Origin: Apteryx mantelli
Taxonomy: Eukaryota; Chordata; Aves; Apterygiformes; Apterygidae
NCBI RefSeq assembly: GCF_036417845.1
Contig: NC_089981.1
Coordinates: forward strand, 67,173,268 to 67,237,267
Reading direction: 5' to 3'
Length of the DNA: 64,000 nucleotides
Position numbers and translations under genes: made by a program. Under the pieces are notes generated by a model. That model was not told where the DNA came from and made no database searches. It worked only from the letters and a program-made list of their open reading frames with translations. How positions within the stretch are numbered: position 1 is the first letter of the stretch; the number at the start of each line of letters is the position of its first letter. Shown here in pieces: positions 32,809 to 45,414 of this stretch.

Positions 32809-35800
32809 TTTACTATTAAGATGACTAAATTATCTCCTAGGTGTTGAAAAGATAAAAATGAGTTTCTCCTGCCTGATTACCATTGCCTTTTGTGACAATG
32901 TTAGCATTCCTGTTTATGTGAACTTCTTCTTAGCATCTATAAAAAGAAGCATCTGCAGTTTTCCCACTTTTCTATTGAGCAAACTGTGTGTGTAATTACA
33001 GCATACTGAAGTAATGCATATTTCTACAGGGAATAGGAATGACTTTGTTTTCCACATACACAGTTCCTAGCACTGGCTGGCGTTCTGTGCCATGACACAG
33101 GAATTTTAAGTTCTACAATGATACAAGAAATACTACTGCTGCAATAGCTAATAAGAAGTGAAAAAATTGCATTTTATTTGAAATGAAATATTTCCATTTG
33201 TGAAAAATGTAGCTGGTGAATAGGCTGCATGTCTGCATTGTGTTCGATATTTGCATGTGATGTCTCATCACACTTGATTGAAGAACTTGACTTCTACTAT
33301 CTTTATTTGGTGCTAAAACAGCAGTTATATGTAGGTATTATCAGTACCATGAAGCGTATTCATCACCTTTGAAAAAATGTGAGTGACATCCTAAACTGAT
33401 ATAAGCTGATAATTTCAGAGATGGCTACCAGGTCTGTGCAGAACTCATTTTATGGGTATGTTTGTAGGGCCTGGAAACACATGTACCAAAAATCAGTTAC
33501 TTAGATTATTTTTAGAGGTTTTTTTCATATTTGAATATTTCTCATACTAATTTATTCTCTAGTTAAATTTGCCCTGCATAAAGAGAAAATATTTAAAACA
33601 CCTTTAAAATTATGACGGCTGATTAATACTTCTAGTTTTAATGCATAAAGGCAAACCTCAGTGGAGAAAATAATATATATCTTTCATGCATTTAACACAA
33701 AGGCCTTAGAATGACTTTATCATTATGCAGCACAGTTGCATATGATTTTTATAAAGACTAACAACTAATCTTAATTTGCTATAAATTGAGATGTGACTAG
33801 TCACCATTTAAAATGTCAACGTTTTGCTTTTAAAGTCTTTAAATTGTGTTGGCCTTTACTGATTTTTCTGAGAGAATATTTTGTATTTGAAACACTCGTG
33901 GATTTTTGGACAAAAGAAGGTAAATGATTTCATGACATATTCAGTCCCATAGAATTTTACTGAATCACGTATTTAAAATGTAACTTTAAAATTAGGGAAG
34001 TGATCTCTTGTCATTTCTTAGGATTGACAACTGTGTCATTGCGAGAGTATTACTTTAACTAAATCTTCAGCAAAAATTCACAAGCGCACATGGAGGTATT
34101 GTCTTCGATGTGATCTTTCTACTATGACACCCAGGAAATAATTCTATAGCTTTCATTTTGTATAGCCACCTTTCTTCGGCATTGAAATGTGTATTAATCT
34201 TATCTAAACATTAAACCATTATCTAATTTCCTATTTGTTTTTCTCTTCAGCTTTTAAAGACAGTGATTATGGTCTTACTTGCTCAATCAGCATCTTTTAG
34301 CAGTTCTCTGTTTCAGTGCAGTTCCTCATAGAATTCTTTGTTACTGCTTTTTTTCCAGTTCTTTCAGATTCTCTACTGCTTAGGATTAAATGCCTCTAGC
34401 TTGTATATATTTGAATTGCATGCTTTCTTCGGTCCTGACAGTTCTGAAATCCATTAATGACATTAGCAACCTACTGGTTTGGTGATAAACGGAATGTAAC
34501 GTTCATGAAAGCCAGTGCTTCTTGTTAAGTCTTCATTTATTACTCAAACGCAGCAAGAAGGTAGGTGATCACAAACTGAACAGGAATGAGCTCTGAAATT
34601 GTGAACTGGTGGTTTTTGCTTTGCTGTATGATTGCAGGTAACCAAACTGACATCTTGCCTGTCAGTTTGACAGGGTCCATGTGCATCTGATCATTGCTTA
34701 GGAAGATGATATGTTTGTGATAAGAACTGTTTTTCAATACAGAATTCTACCAAATGCTGACCTGCACACTTACATTTGAAAAGGAACTAGCATTCCTTTA
34801 ATTTCCTAGGTTTTGGCCAGTTCCAATGTATAATTTATAATATTCTTTTGAACTGCTAATTAATTTTGGGAAAGTAGCTAAGTAGCCCGTTGGCATATTC
34901 ATAAGTGATTTCCTCCTTTTAGAGTTGCTTTGCTGTTAGAGTCTTCCCATCAATCTTATCATGTTGGTAATACTAGCATTAGACACTAGGTGGTAATAGT
35001 TTTCTGGTACTTTGTATAAGCAGAAGCTAACCATGCATTTCACTATGTGGTTTGCCTTTTTATTGTTATTTTGCTCCATTGAAAGACTACAAAGCATTAA
35101 TTTCAGTATCATCAGAACAAACCTGAATTTTTACTTTTATTCAGTTTGTGTCGGGGTTAGCAGAATATAACAAATTAGATGTTAATGTGTCAATGTTAAC
35201 CTCCCAACCCTTGAGAGGCGTGTAGCTAAGTTCAGTTGTAGAAATCATCTTTAGAAAAGAGCACTGCTTTTTATAGATGGCTTTAGTGTGAGCTATTAGA
35301 TAATATATTACACATGTCAGCAAACTATTGTGGGAACTTTAACCTGGAGTGAGGATTCATCAGCAGTGAGAAATAAAGCTTTCAAGTGGTTCACCAAATG
35401 AGCCAGAAAACAATAGAAATGTTTTCTGTTTAGATGTCCCTGTGTTCCGTCAGACCTAAGTCTGAAACTTGTTTTCACTCTGCAAGTATTTTGGCTACAC
35501 AGTGCATGTTGTTAGTGCTAGTTATCAGATGAATGTGTGCTTTCTTTAGTGAGGAAAGATGAAGGTGTGATTTGAGTAGATGTATACCTCTCCTAGATTT
35601 TATCCTGGATTTTTTTTTTTGCTCTAACACAAGAGAATAATAGAAATGATTTAGTCGAATGCAAGTAGGCATAGGCTGTGGCAGTCACATATGTGCACAG
35701 ATTACTTGTACCTCTCAAACGGAAAATGTCTTGACGTTTCTCTGATCCTGGTTGCTAGATATTTCTAATATTCAGCAATTTCAAATGTTTGAAAATGGTT

Positions 35801-38285
35801 AACACTGAGAACTGAAATACATTTCTATCAGAGTTTTCAGTTTAAACACTATATGCCAGACACCGACTTTTATAAGTCATGGGCCAGATTCCATTCTTGT
35901 GTATATGCACAGTCAAAGGAGAACTTGAATCGTAAAGAGTTTCATTTGAATTTTGCTGTAGCTTTTCGCTAACATTTTCTCTCTAACTGTATTTAGTGTT
36001 TCAAAAAATTTTGATTATGCTGTAAATTCTGACTTCAGCACACAAGTGATGTAATTATGACTCTGTTGTCTACCCTCTTTGTGAGTTATGAAATTCTCGT
36101 AGCCTTAAGGAGTAGATTTCTGAGAACCGTTTTTATCAAGAGCTTTCAAATTCCCCACTTAAACAGTTCCTTTGTGCCAGTCATGGAAAACATTTGTATG
36201 GAAAACATTAAAATAGAGGGCTGTTAAATGTACAGTTGAGAGGATAATCTGTATAAACAGCTTGTAGTGCAGTAGAGTTAGTAGAGTTCTTCTATTTTTC
36301 TAATCTTTATTATTAGTGGGATTTTTTTGTGAAATCTTTTTTTTCCTTGTTTTGAACCATCTGTAAATCACATATTTTAATGGGTTACCATTTAAAAAGT
36401 GCAGTCTAAAATAAAAAAAAAATCACTGTGATACAACAGAATATACTTAAGGCAATCAACACTACTAATTACATCACAATTAACATCACTTGCTTAGTTT
36501 ACAGGACTGAGATTCATTATCTTATGCTTGCTTTAAGCTGCCTAGTCTTAGATAGGTCTAAGATATAGGACTGATAAGATATGTGTCTAAGTGATAGGAC
36601 TAATTAATACTTAAACCAAGAAAATGTTCATTCAGCAAGATAATTCCAAACGGTTTTGAATGTAGGCACCAGCAACCCCAAGAATGGAGTTCTTTGGTGC
36701 AGTACCTTGAGGACACTAGATTAAATGTCATAGGAGAATAAAATGCAAATGATAAACAAATCAGTGCTTAAATTGTACCAGAAATATAGTGTTTAAGAAA
36801 GATACAACATTATCATCCAGTCGATGCTTAGGTATGCTCCGTGCACTGATACTGTGGGGTCATGGTCATTAAAATGAGGCAAATATATTCAAGCTTGAAT
36901 ACTTCACTCTCCACTCTCCACTTACTTGTATCTGCATTTCTAAATTAGTTAGAAACAGGATTGTTTCTATGTAAATACAAAGTATTTTGAAGTTTACCTA
37001 TATACTCTGACACTTAAAAAAGCCCTTTTTCTCACTAAAGAAAACAACTGTGCCAGCTTTGAGAAACAGAGTCTTTGCTGAAGGCTGGGAAGACCAGAAG
37101 GGAGAGAAAGTAGGAGCTTTTTCAGTCTTTAGTTGAACATCTGTAGCACTTGACCTTTGACCAAGGAACTCTTTACATTCCTGGCTGGTAGATATTTGGG
37201 GCAGAGGAACAGAGAAAGGACAAGCAGTCTACTATGTTTCTTATCAGTTGCTCAGGCTTCATTTCCCTGATAAGTGCAATGTAGACTCTTCCAGGAACAT
37301 GCAGCCTAAAGTTTTGGTGTAAATATCAAAGCAGAAATAAAATTTAAAAACTTCAGCTGACTCTCTGGCCTCTGAAACGAAGAGATGCAAACTAAATGTC
37401 ATCCTCTAAAACTTAAAATGTGTTTTTGAAACATTTTCTTGACATTGTTAAACAACTTATTTGGTAAAAATTTGCTTTTGTACTTTTGCATCTTTGCAAA
37501 CCTTGGTTGCACAAATATATTGAAAATTACTTCAGACTTTGGGTTCTTCTTTTTGAAACATTTTATGGATAAAAACTGAAGTTTTTCTCCAGATTTATTG
37601 ATGCTTTTAACCTGAATGAGAAAATAAAGGTAAAAATAAATGGTAGTATTCGTTACCAGAGGAACAATTTTTATTAAATGGGATTGAACATTCTCAAGTG
37701 TGTTATCAAGTGTAATATAGAAAGGCTTCGCTTAAGTGAGTCTATTAAACATGTAAGTACTTATAGTCACAGTTCTTCTCACATGGAAAAGAAAGTCATA
37801 TTTTCCAAGTAGTGCTTTTTCCCTCATTCTGAAAAAGCATACTTTCTTAGTGAAGGTACTGTGCATGGCTGGATACTGGATTCACATGTTAAATTGCAGA
37901 GGGAATCATGCAGGTTTAAAGAAAATTTCTACTGTGTGCAAGACAGAAAGAATCACAGTCCATTAGCATAATGAATGCTCTAATAATTTATCATATGTTC
38001 ACACTGTATATTATGATTGGTGCCAGAAGCTGGGGTTAAGCCCTGAGCTGCCTTGTTCTTTTATTTCCTAAAAGGCCCTAAACTTCCTGACACTAAATTC
38101 CAAAACCTGCTGCTTCCCCAGTCTGAGGAGCATATTAACACACTTGGGTAAGCCTGCAGTCTTTTTATGCAGCTAGACCAGGCTAAACTAAACTAGAATT
38201 ACTCTCATTTTTGATCCATCATAGACTGTTCTGGTTGAGAATTTTCTCAGCCTCTCTTCTTCCCACTGCTAAGACTTACTATATA

Positions 38286-38297
38286 CCCCCCCCCCCC
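38286..38297 (+). repeat. C12 homopolymer
   Basis: Twelve consecutive C in TSHR intron 1. Confidence 0.9.
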
Positions 38298-40914
38298 AGC
38301 TTTCTCTTACCACTGGTGATTTTTAGTTCTCTACCAATAGTCACCCACAGATTCACACTTGGCAAACAGATACTGAAGCACTAAAAATTTTTTTGCAAAT
38401 TTTAAAATTGATTTAGTAGGCAGCTTAAAATTAGCAGTAATATATCAGACCACAGGTTTTTAAAGCTCTGAGAGAACTGAAGCTCTGCAGACGGCTGTAC
38501 AAAAAGAGGTGCTTAAAAGTTTGCTACTGGCCCCAGGCCTATTGCATTGACCATTTTATGGTCTGCATAATCACTGATTCTGAACTCAGTCAACAATTTG
38601 TTAACACACGTAGTTAAAGAATGGCAGCTAACAAACACTAATTACTTTGTCACTAAATGTTATTATTTAGCATATTGTTTATGTATTAAGTTTATTTTAT
38701 GCCTGTAATTTCTCCTTAGAACTTGAGTTACTCATGGATCTTTGGATACAAAAGCCTTGTGTCAAACTACTCAGTAGTTCACACCTGCAATGTGAATATA
38801 AATATTCGTTGATGGTTCCTTTGTATTACTTGGCTTCTCATTTCTTTAAATCAAAACCTACTAAGTTTGAAGCTTTACTATAGCTTCATTTTGACTTGGT
38901 TAGGGTTCTAGTTTAGACTTCTGATGACCTTTTATATACCAGAATTGGAGAAACAGAAGCGTCTAATAATTGTCTTTGTAAGTGCATAAAGTACAATACA
39001 GCTGATTTATTTCTAATGATTTAACATCAAACTTTCCAGAGCTGCACATGAATATACAAACTGTAATGCTAAAATAATGGCCAGAACTAAGTAATAGAGC
39101 TTGGTAAATATATTTCAGAAAATGGAAGCTTTGCCTGGCTTCTGTTTTAGTTACGCGTTCAGAAAATGTTCTCTGTAAGAATACTATAGATCCTGGTTTT
39201 CACAAATATTTTTCCCTCTATAAATTTTGCTTTGGCAGACTTTGTAGACATTGACCATTTGTGCAGGATTTCTAGTGGCCCAGAAATATCTGCTGCACAG
39301 ATAGGGGTTGTTTAGCAGCACATGCATAGTAATTCTAACACTTCAAGATGCTGCCACACGTGTATGGTAGGTCTAATGGGTCCAGGAAATATCAGACTCA
39401 GCGTAGAGGTAATAATACAAACTATACACAGACATATTTCTGTCTGGCAAACCACAGACATTTAAGTCTTTACCATTTTACAGTATTAATTTACAGTATC
39501 AATTTACAGCTAGGAAACCATTTTACAGTCAGATTAATAGAAACATAACTTATAAAGCCATTATGAATTATTAGTGCCTAAAAGCTCCAGTTTGCAACTG
39601 AAGCCCTCTTTCATCACCAGAATGATAGCTGTGACATTCCCAACTCCCAGCATGTCCCACAATGATTCTAGATCCATGGGGCTCATGTACTGCCAGGTTC
39701 TCGGTGTCTCGGCAGTCTATATTGCTGTTCAGTCCCTTAAGCCCTCTACATATAGGATACAGTCAGACAAGATGCTGAAGTGAATCCAACATCTAATGGC
39801 TGCTGGAAGGCGCAATTCTGTTCCTCCCTTCCTTCTGTTGTTCCCAGAGGCTCAGACCCCTCTCTCCCCTCATCTGAGTAGTGGTACTCATCTAACACCT
39901 CAGTGACCTGATTATTTTTCTTGCTAGAAAATGATTAATTTTTATTGTTCTGGGTTGCTTTTGTACTAGATGAATGAGCTGTATTAGCTCATTAAAGGGT
40001 CAGGTGAGTTCAGAGACAGCAAAACCAAACCTTTGGGCCAAGTAGCTCGGAGCAATGGAAGAGTGGCAGAATTAGTTATCCCTCCTGTGATGGCAGGAAG
40101 CTGTTGGTTTAGTTCAGTCCATCTTACCTGACTATGCCTTCATATACTTTTATCATTTAATATGCAGCACCAGAATACCTAGCAGTATAAGTAAATAGTA
40201 AATTTTGCACTCAAATTGCTCAGAATTTGAGGTAATATTTTAGGCCAAATTGAGATCCTGTCAGGCATTTCTTCTTCAGCTTAGAGCTTACCTGTGGACT
40301 TTTAAATTTGAATCTTTTTAAGTTTGTTTACCTTCTCTGATATTGGTTCATCTCACAACTAAGTTAGTTCTCTTGTCATGAAATGTGCTATTGCTTTTCT
40401 TTGCCTGCCTAGGACTTTTTCTCTATATTCAGTCTCACTTCTCTTTAGGAGTCCTTTTATAAACCCATCCAGGGCTACCTGTGCTTTCTTGTCGTATTTG
40501 CAGAAAGTTGATATTTCTTTAAACTCCAGCAGACAGAGGAGAAGAAACATTATTCTTCCACTTCCAGGCAACCTAATAAATTTACCCTCTCTTCAGTCAA
40601 AATAGTTTTTAAGGCTAAGTTCCTTCATTGTGTCTATTCTTGGGATATTGGAAGCCTTGTCTGGAAAGTTATAAATGCAGAAGCATTTTATAACACAGTG
40701 ATTTTGTTAGCAATTACTTCATAAATATTATCCAGAATTTCCAGACTCTTCTGATGGGATGTGTAAATTTGAGGTATGTCAACAGAAGACTAATGGGAGC
40801 TCAGTTAGCTCATCTGTAGCACATGAATGGTGTGTCTGACTCAACTCATTATCAGACACAGATGGAGAGGGCCGAATGGTTGCCATAAAAGGAGGAGGTC
40901 AACAGAAGACTTAG

Positions 40915-41113
40915 GATAGGGTTGAGGGTGACAGAGCACTGAAACAGGTTGCCCAGAGAGGTTGTGGAGTCTCCTTCTCTGGAGATATTCAAAACCCACC
41001 TGGACGCGATCCTGTGCAACGTGCTCTAGGTGACCCTGCTTGAGCAGGGGGGTTGGTCTTAGACGATCTCCAGAGGTCCCTTCCAAACTCAACCATTCTG
41101 TGATTCTGTGATA
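40915..41113 (+). repeat. CR1 LINE 3' end (sense), well preserved
   Basis: The sense CR1 tail is easy to read: 'aacaggttgcccagagaggt', 'tgtggagtctccttctctgg', 'gatattcaaaacccacctgg', 'gacgcgatcctgtgcaacgt', 'ctccagaggtcccttccaaa', ending in 'ccattctgtgattctgtgat'. The octamer-type end marks the true 3' terminus. The element is 5'-truncated at about 200 bp, as is usual. It is younger than the other CR1 relics here. Confidence 0.92.
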
Positions 41114-41962
41114 GTGCTTAAATTCTTGCTTTTCCTGGAACATAGAATTATGGGTAAGAAGTAGGTTAAGTGCAAATTTCTGTGATGACTGGCCATGGGA
41201 AGTAACTATGGCCATCATGAGTCAGCTTTTTGTAGGCGAGCAGAGCACTAGAAGGATGTAAAACAGATTCAAAGTGACCTTGGATAATCCGAACTGGCAT
41301 AACCTGTATTTTTCTTGGCTCTTCTGAGCTCTGCTAACAATCTCAGGGAGAAGTCTTGGGACAGCTTTCTGAATGACTGAGATTAAAGAGGAACAGCAAC
41401 TGGATTTGCACTGTTTTGTATACTGGTCTAACTGGATCCTATAAACTGACTCCACGACAGTGATGCAGGCAAACTTTTGGTGATTTTTTTTCTGTTTGAA
41501 CAGCTACATGTTTTAAATCATTCACTTTGTTCTCCTTTAAGACTTGTTAAAATCCATCTGATACCACAACTTCCTGAGTCATTATCCTCAACTTCCTAAA
41601 AGGCCTGGAAATGCAGGTAGATGTTGAAACATGATCAAGATCAGAAAGCTGTGTTGGACTACCAAGGCAGCTGTTTTTTACAAACATTTAGTCTAGGACT
41701 GCAATGATAGAAGAAAGCAGTATTATGAAGTGGAGGAGGGAAAAGGGTGGGAGAGTACTCATATGGATGTCAAGGTGCTAGGAGGTTGAGGGAACAGGCT
41801 AACAGGCTTCTGAACCAACCAACCTCCCCCTGGTTGGGAGCTTGGTGAGACCAGGATGTAGTGTGGTCAGAAAGAGAAATATCAACTCAGTGTTGGATAA
41901 AAACAAGTCTCCAGGTTCTTCTTGTTCACTGTTGTAACAAGTATATGGAGCAGTATATGGAG

Positions 41963-41989
41963 TACTGTCTACTTTGGAAGTAGACAGTA
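41963..41989. repeat. Perfect 12-bp inverted repeat, 3-nt loop
   Basis: TACTGTCTACTT, loop TGG, AAGTAGACAGTA. A short direct repeat (GTATATGGAG at 41941 and AGTATATGGAG at 41952) lies just to its left. Confidence 0.85.
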
Positions 41990-43346
41990 GCCTTTCCCTA
42001 TGATGGTGTGAGTGTGCATTCGCTTAATCTATATTGATACTCAGCTTGGAAGTTTTAAAAACTTCTAGACATATTTTTATTTCTAGTATGCAAGTTCCTG
42101 GAGTTTGATAAATCTTAAGATAATAATATTTAGTTTTCTGTATAAATCAAATATTATAATAAGATATTTCACATTATGGAACAGAAAACATTATTCAACT
42201 TAGTGATCCTAATGTATTCATTTCTTGATACCAAGTTGCTCTTAAACAGCAGGTAAGGGAAAAGGTTTTCATTTGTTCTTGATTTTTTCTTCAGATTGTT
42301 CACTGATTATATATTAAGTGTATTCTCAGATGTACTGGAAAACCAAAAATTACCTCATGCAGCAATGATAGGTTGTCACTGTAAGTCTAACAAACGTTAT
42401 AGGCTAATTCTCCAAAGCACTCTGCACTTTTTTGGAGGAGTCAGTCTGCTAGAGATCCATTCTGTGAAGAAAATTGGCTGTTGGTGTCTCTTAAATAGTG
42501 CCTGTTTTTCTAAATCCTCCTGCAGAGGGGGTAGGACACATAATTCTGTTCTTTCCTGAAGTGCAGCTTTAACTGACTTAAGCTAAAAAATAAGAATGTA
42601 TACTGGGAAGAAGAACTAGGGAAAAAGAATACTGTGTTTATTACAGAGCATATGGAGAATTTTATGGAGGTAGAATGCAATTGCTTTAACTGAGTTTTGG
42701 CTGGTATACCTGAATTTTAACATTTGTTTTATCACAAAAAGTGCTATCAGCTCTTTCCAGAAGCCACAGGTGGTCAGAATCCTGATTTATGCTATTTCTG
42801 TTTTTCTGTTTTCTTTTTTAGGTTACAATATGCTTTCAGCAGTGTGCTATGCTTGGCATCAGGCTGTACGTAGCATGTGGAGGAAACTGTTAGAGTTCCA
42901 TTACTGTTTCTGATTTAGAGAGGCTTTTGCCCTGATTAGGTTTTTGAGATTATGGTGATGTTGCCACTATGATAAGCAGAGACAAAGCACTGCTTTTTTT
43001 AACGTGGCGGCAGCAGTGACACGCATTTGCTGAAGGCCCAGATTTTTTTTTCTTCTTCTTGTTTGGAAGCAGGGATGCTGGTAACGCTCTGGGATTTGGG
43101 GAGATGCTTAATTACCACTGAATGCTGAATTCCTAGGAGACACAATTCAGAAGCTTCTATTTTAAAATGAGGGAGCACACCAACCAAGCCAAACCAAATA
43201 ATGAAACAGGAATAGAGATAAGGCAAAGATGGAAACCCTGGGAAGACATACAGGAATTTTGGAGCAGAGCTGGAGTTGTGTAGGACTTTTTAACGTTAAA
43301 TTGGGCTTACCAAAGGATATTAACTGCCAACCTTTTATTCCTTTAG

Positions 43347-43418
43347 GAGATTTATGGAGACTCATCTAAGGACAATTCCAAGTGAAGCTTTCTCCAATCT
43401 CCCCAACATCTCTAGGAT
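43347..43418 (+). CDS. TSHR: TSHR exon 2: first leucine-rich repeat segment
   Basis: 72 nt between acceptor TTTAG (43342-43346) and donor GTAAGT (43419). Joined to exon 1 it completes Leu57 and reads [19 protein letters not shown], then NISR, ending two bases into Ile81. Human TSHR reads [24 protein letters not shown] at the same place. The N-glycosylation sequon NIS at residue 77 is kept (43405-43413). Exon length and phase match the one-LRR-per-exon plan of the glycoprotein-hormone receptors. LHCGR and FSHR are less similar here and do not lie next to CEP128. Confidence 0.97.
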
Positions 43419-44154
43419 GTAAGTTCTGTTTCTGATATTATTATTTTTATCTCTTTTATTAAAAATCACCTTTCTTTCCCTCCTCTCCCAAATTCTCTCT
43501 ATGTGTATAAAATCTTATGAGACTAAAAAATTCTTGTACCATTGCTAGCTCACTATTTGCGTTTCAGAATTGCAGCTGATCTTCCCATTGCTTATAGTCT
43601 GACCTGGCTATAGGAAGGTATGTTAAGCATGGATAAGGGCATACTTTTATTGAAATAGATGTGATAAATGAGTCTGCAAGACTTTTTCTTTGCAGTACAC
43701 AAAATATAAGAATGGTTTCATTCCAAATAATGCACATATTATATTGCTGGTCCAAACTAAAATTTGTTTTCAGCTCCCGTAATGATTTGTAACCCATTTC
43801 AGTTGGAAATTCTGTAGCTTTTCTACAATATGAATGGACTTTCACAAAAGCATTAGTATTTGTGGGGTACCAGAGGGACTTATCAGTCACTTTCATATGT
43901 AAACATGTGCACAGATACACTAATAGACAAATGCACAGTGAGCAGCCTCTACATATTAGCCTCACATCAGCATTTTCCCATTGCAAGTGGCTACCTGCTC
44001 GTGCACTGTATTGGTTGTTAATGTCAGCAGTCCTGAGCCGGAGTTGTCCCAAGTTTGTTTCTTCTTCTTCTTGGTAGCTGGCACAAAATCTAGCATCTTG
44101 CTCATGGCTAATTGACCCAGGGAACTTCTCTGCCATCTCCCAATTCACTCCCTA

Positions 44155-44440
44155 GAATCACAAAATCATATGATTTGGAGAGGCCTCTAGCCCAACCGCC
44201 TGTTCAAATTTGGGTCAACTATGAGGTCTGAGCAGGCTGTTCAGGGTCAGGTCAGGTATAGGTACAGTCTGGTACACAGCCTTATCTGTGTCCACCGTTA
44301 ACTAAATCACCTACCCTGTTCAGCAACAGGCACTCATTTTCCTTATTCAGTGTTTTATTACTAGTGTAGTAGTAGAAGCACTTCTTGTTGTCCTTGACAT
44401 CCCTTGCAAGACTCAACTCCACCTGAACTTTGGCTGAATG
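44155..44440 (-). repeat. CR1 LINE 3' end (antisense)
   Basis: The plus strand starts 'agaatcacaaaatcatatga' and continues 'cctctagcccaaccgcctgt', 'caaatttgggtcaactatga', 'gagcaggctgttcagggtca', and near the end 'cttgttgtccttgacatccc', 'ttgcaagactcaactccacc'. This is the reverse complement of a CR1 3' region, moderately diverged. Confidence 0.85.
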
Positions 44441-45399
44441 GTTGAGATGGATTAATATTTAACAATACATAAAATGGGAGTTAGGGGCGATCTGAAGGTC
44501 TGCCTAATTATAATATTTTATAGTTGCAGATAATTGCATTGAAGTATTGACTTTCTGAAACCCTTATAAGTAAATGTTCCTGAATATCTGCAGCCTAATC
44601 TATCTCACTTTCCTCAGATAGGTGGCGCTTTTTTTTTTTTCTTTTTTCTTTTCTAATTCTCCCTTATGTGCCTTAACAATATCAGGTATGAACCTGATAA
44701 ATTTTGTTCAAAACATATTTTTCTCAAATTTAAAACAATATAAAATCTTCTTTGGCTTTTATTGACACATCATCCATTTCTTAGATGCCTTTCAGATTGC
44801 AAAATTCTCATATAGTAATATTTATAAATTTGTAAAAGCATGTGTTCATCTGAAAAATTCAGTGAACTTTTCTCTAAAAACATCTAAACTCCAGAAAATT
44901 CCAGTGGTCAAAAAGGCTTGTACGCTGAATATTCCTAATCTTCATGGCACTAGAGGTAAGGAAGTGCTATTCATACAGCCTGTCCTTAGATCACTTAGTG
45001 ATCAAGTAGCCTAAGGATACTTAGCCACCTAGTCTCCATGGGCTTTATGAATCACTGACAATCTTTTGGCTATGCTGTTTAGTAGCAATAAGGTAACACA
45101 TAACCACTCTTTTGCATGGTTTAATCACAGTTTACTGAAGAGGAAAGTAAAAAATTAGAAAGTCCTTATGGTCTTGAATGACATGAATAGGCATACATGT
45201 CACTTTATTTGGTTCATGATTTCAAGGCTACCTGGGCAAAAAAATGTCAATTATTTTCTCCAAATTATTCTTCAAAGGCAGGATCTGAATGTAGAGTTTT
45301 ACCTTCCCCCATTCCACTTTTATGGGTAGCAAACTAGCATAGACACAATCAAATTCAGCAGTGACCTACCTAAAATCACGACCTGAAGTGGTAGCGTTA

Positions 45400-45414
45400 C
45401 TCTCTCTCTCTCTC
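45400..45414 (+). repeat. (CT)7 microsatellite
   Basis: A short CT dinucleotide run in TSHR intron 2. Confidence 0.85.

Larger units (their letters stand above)
19978..43346 (+). other. TSHR: TSHR intron 1 (23.4 kb)
   Basis: Bounded by donor GTGAGT at 19978 and acceptor TTTAG ending at 43346. It is AT-rich and contains CR1 fragments at about 25.93, 26.60, 26.89-27.80, 29.96-30.44 and 40.92 kb, microsatellites at 20.36, 28.57 and 38.29 kb, and small inverted repeats at 32.79 and 41.96 kb (separate entries). Stretches 20.4-25.9, 32.2-38.2 and 38.3-40.8 kb show no gene, RNA or well-matched repeat. No second gene is recognised inside. Confidence 0.85.
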
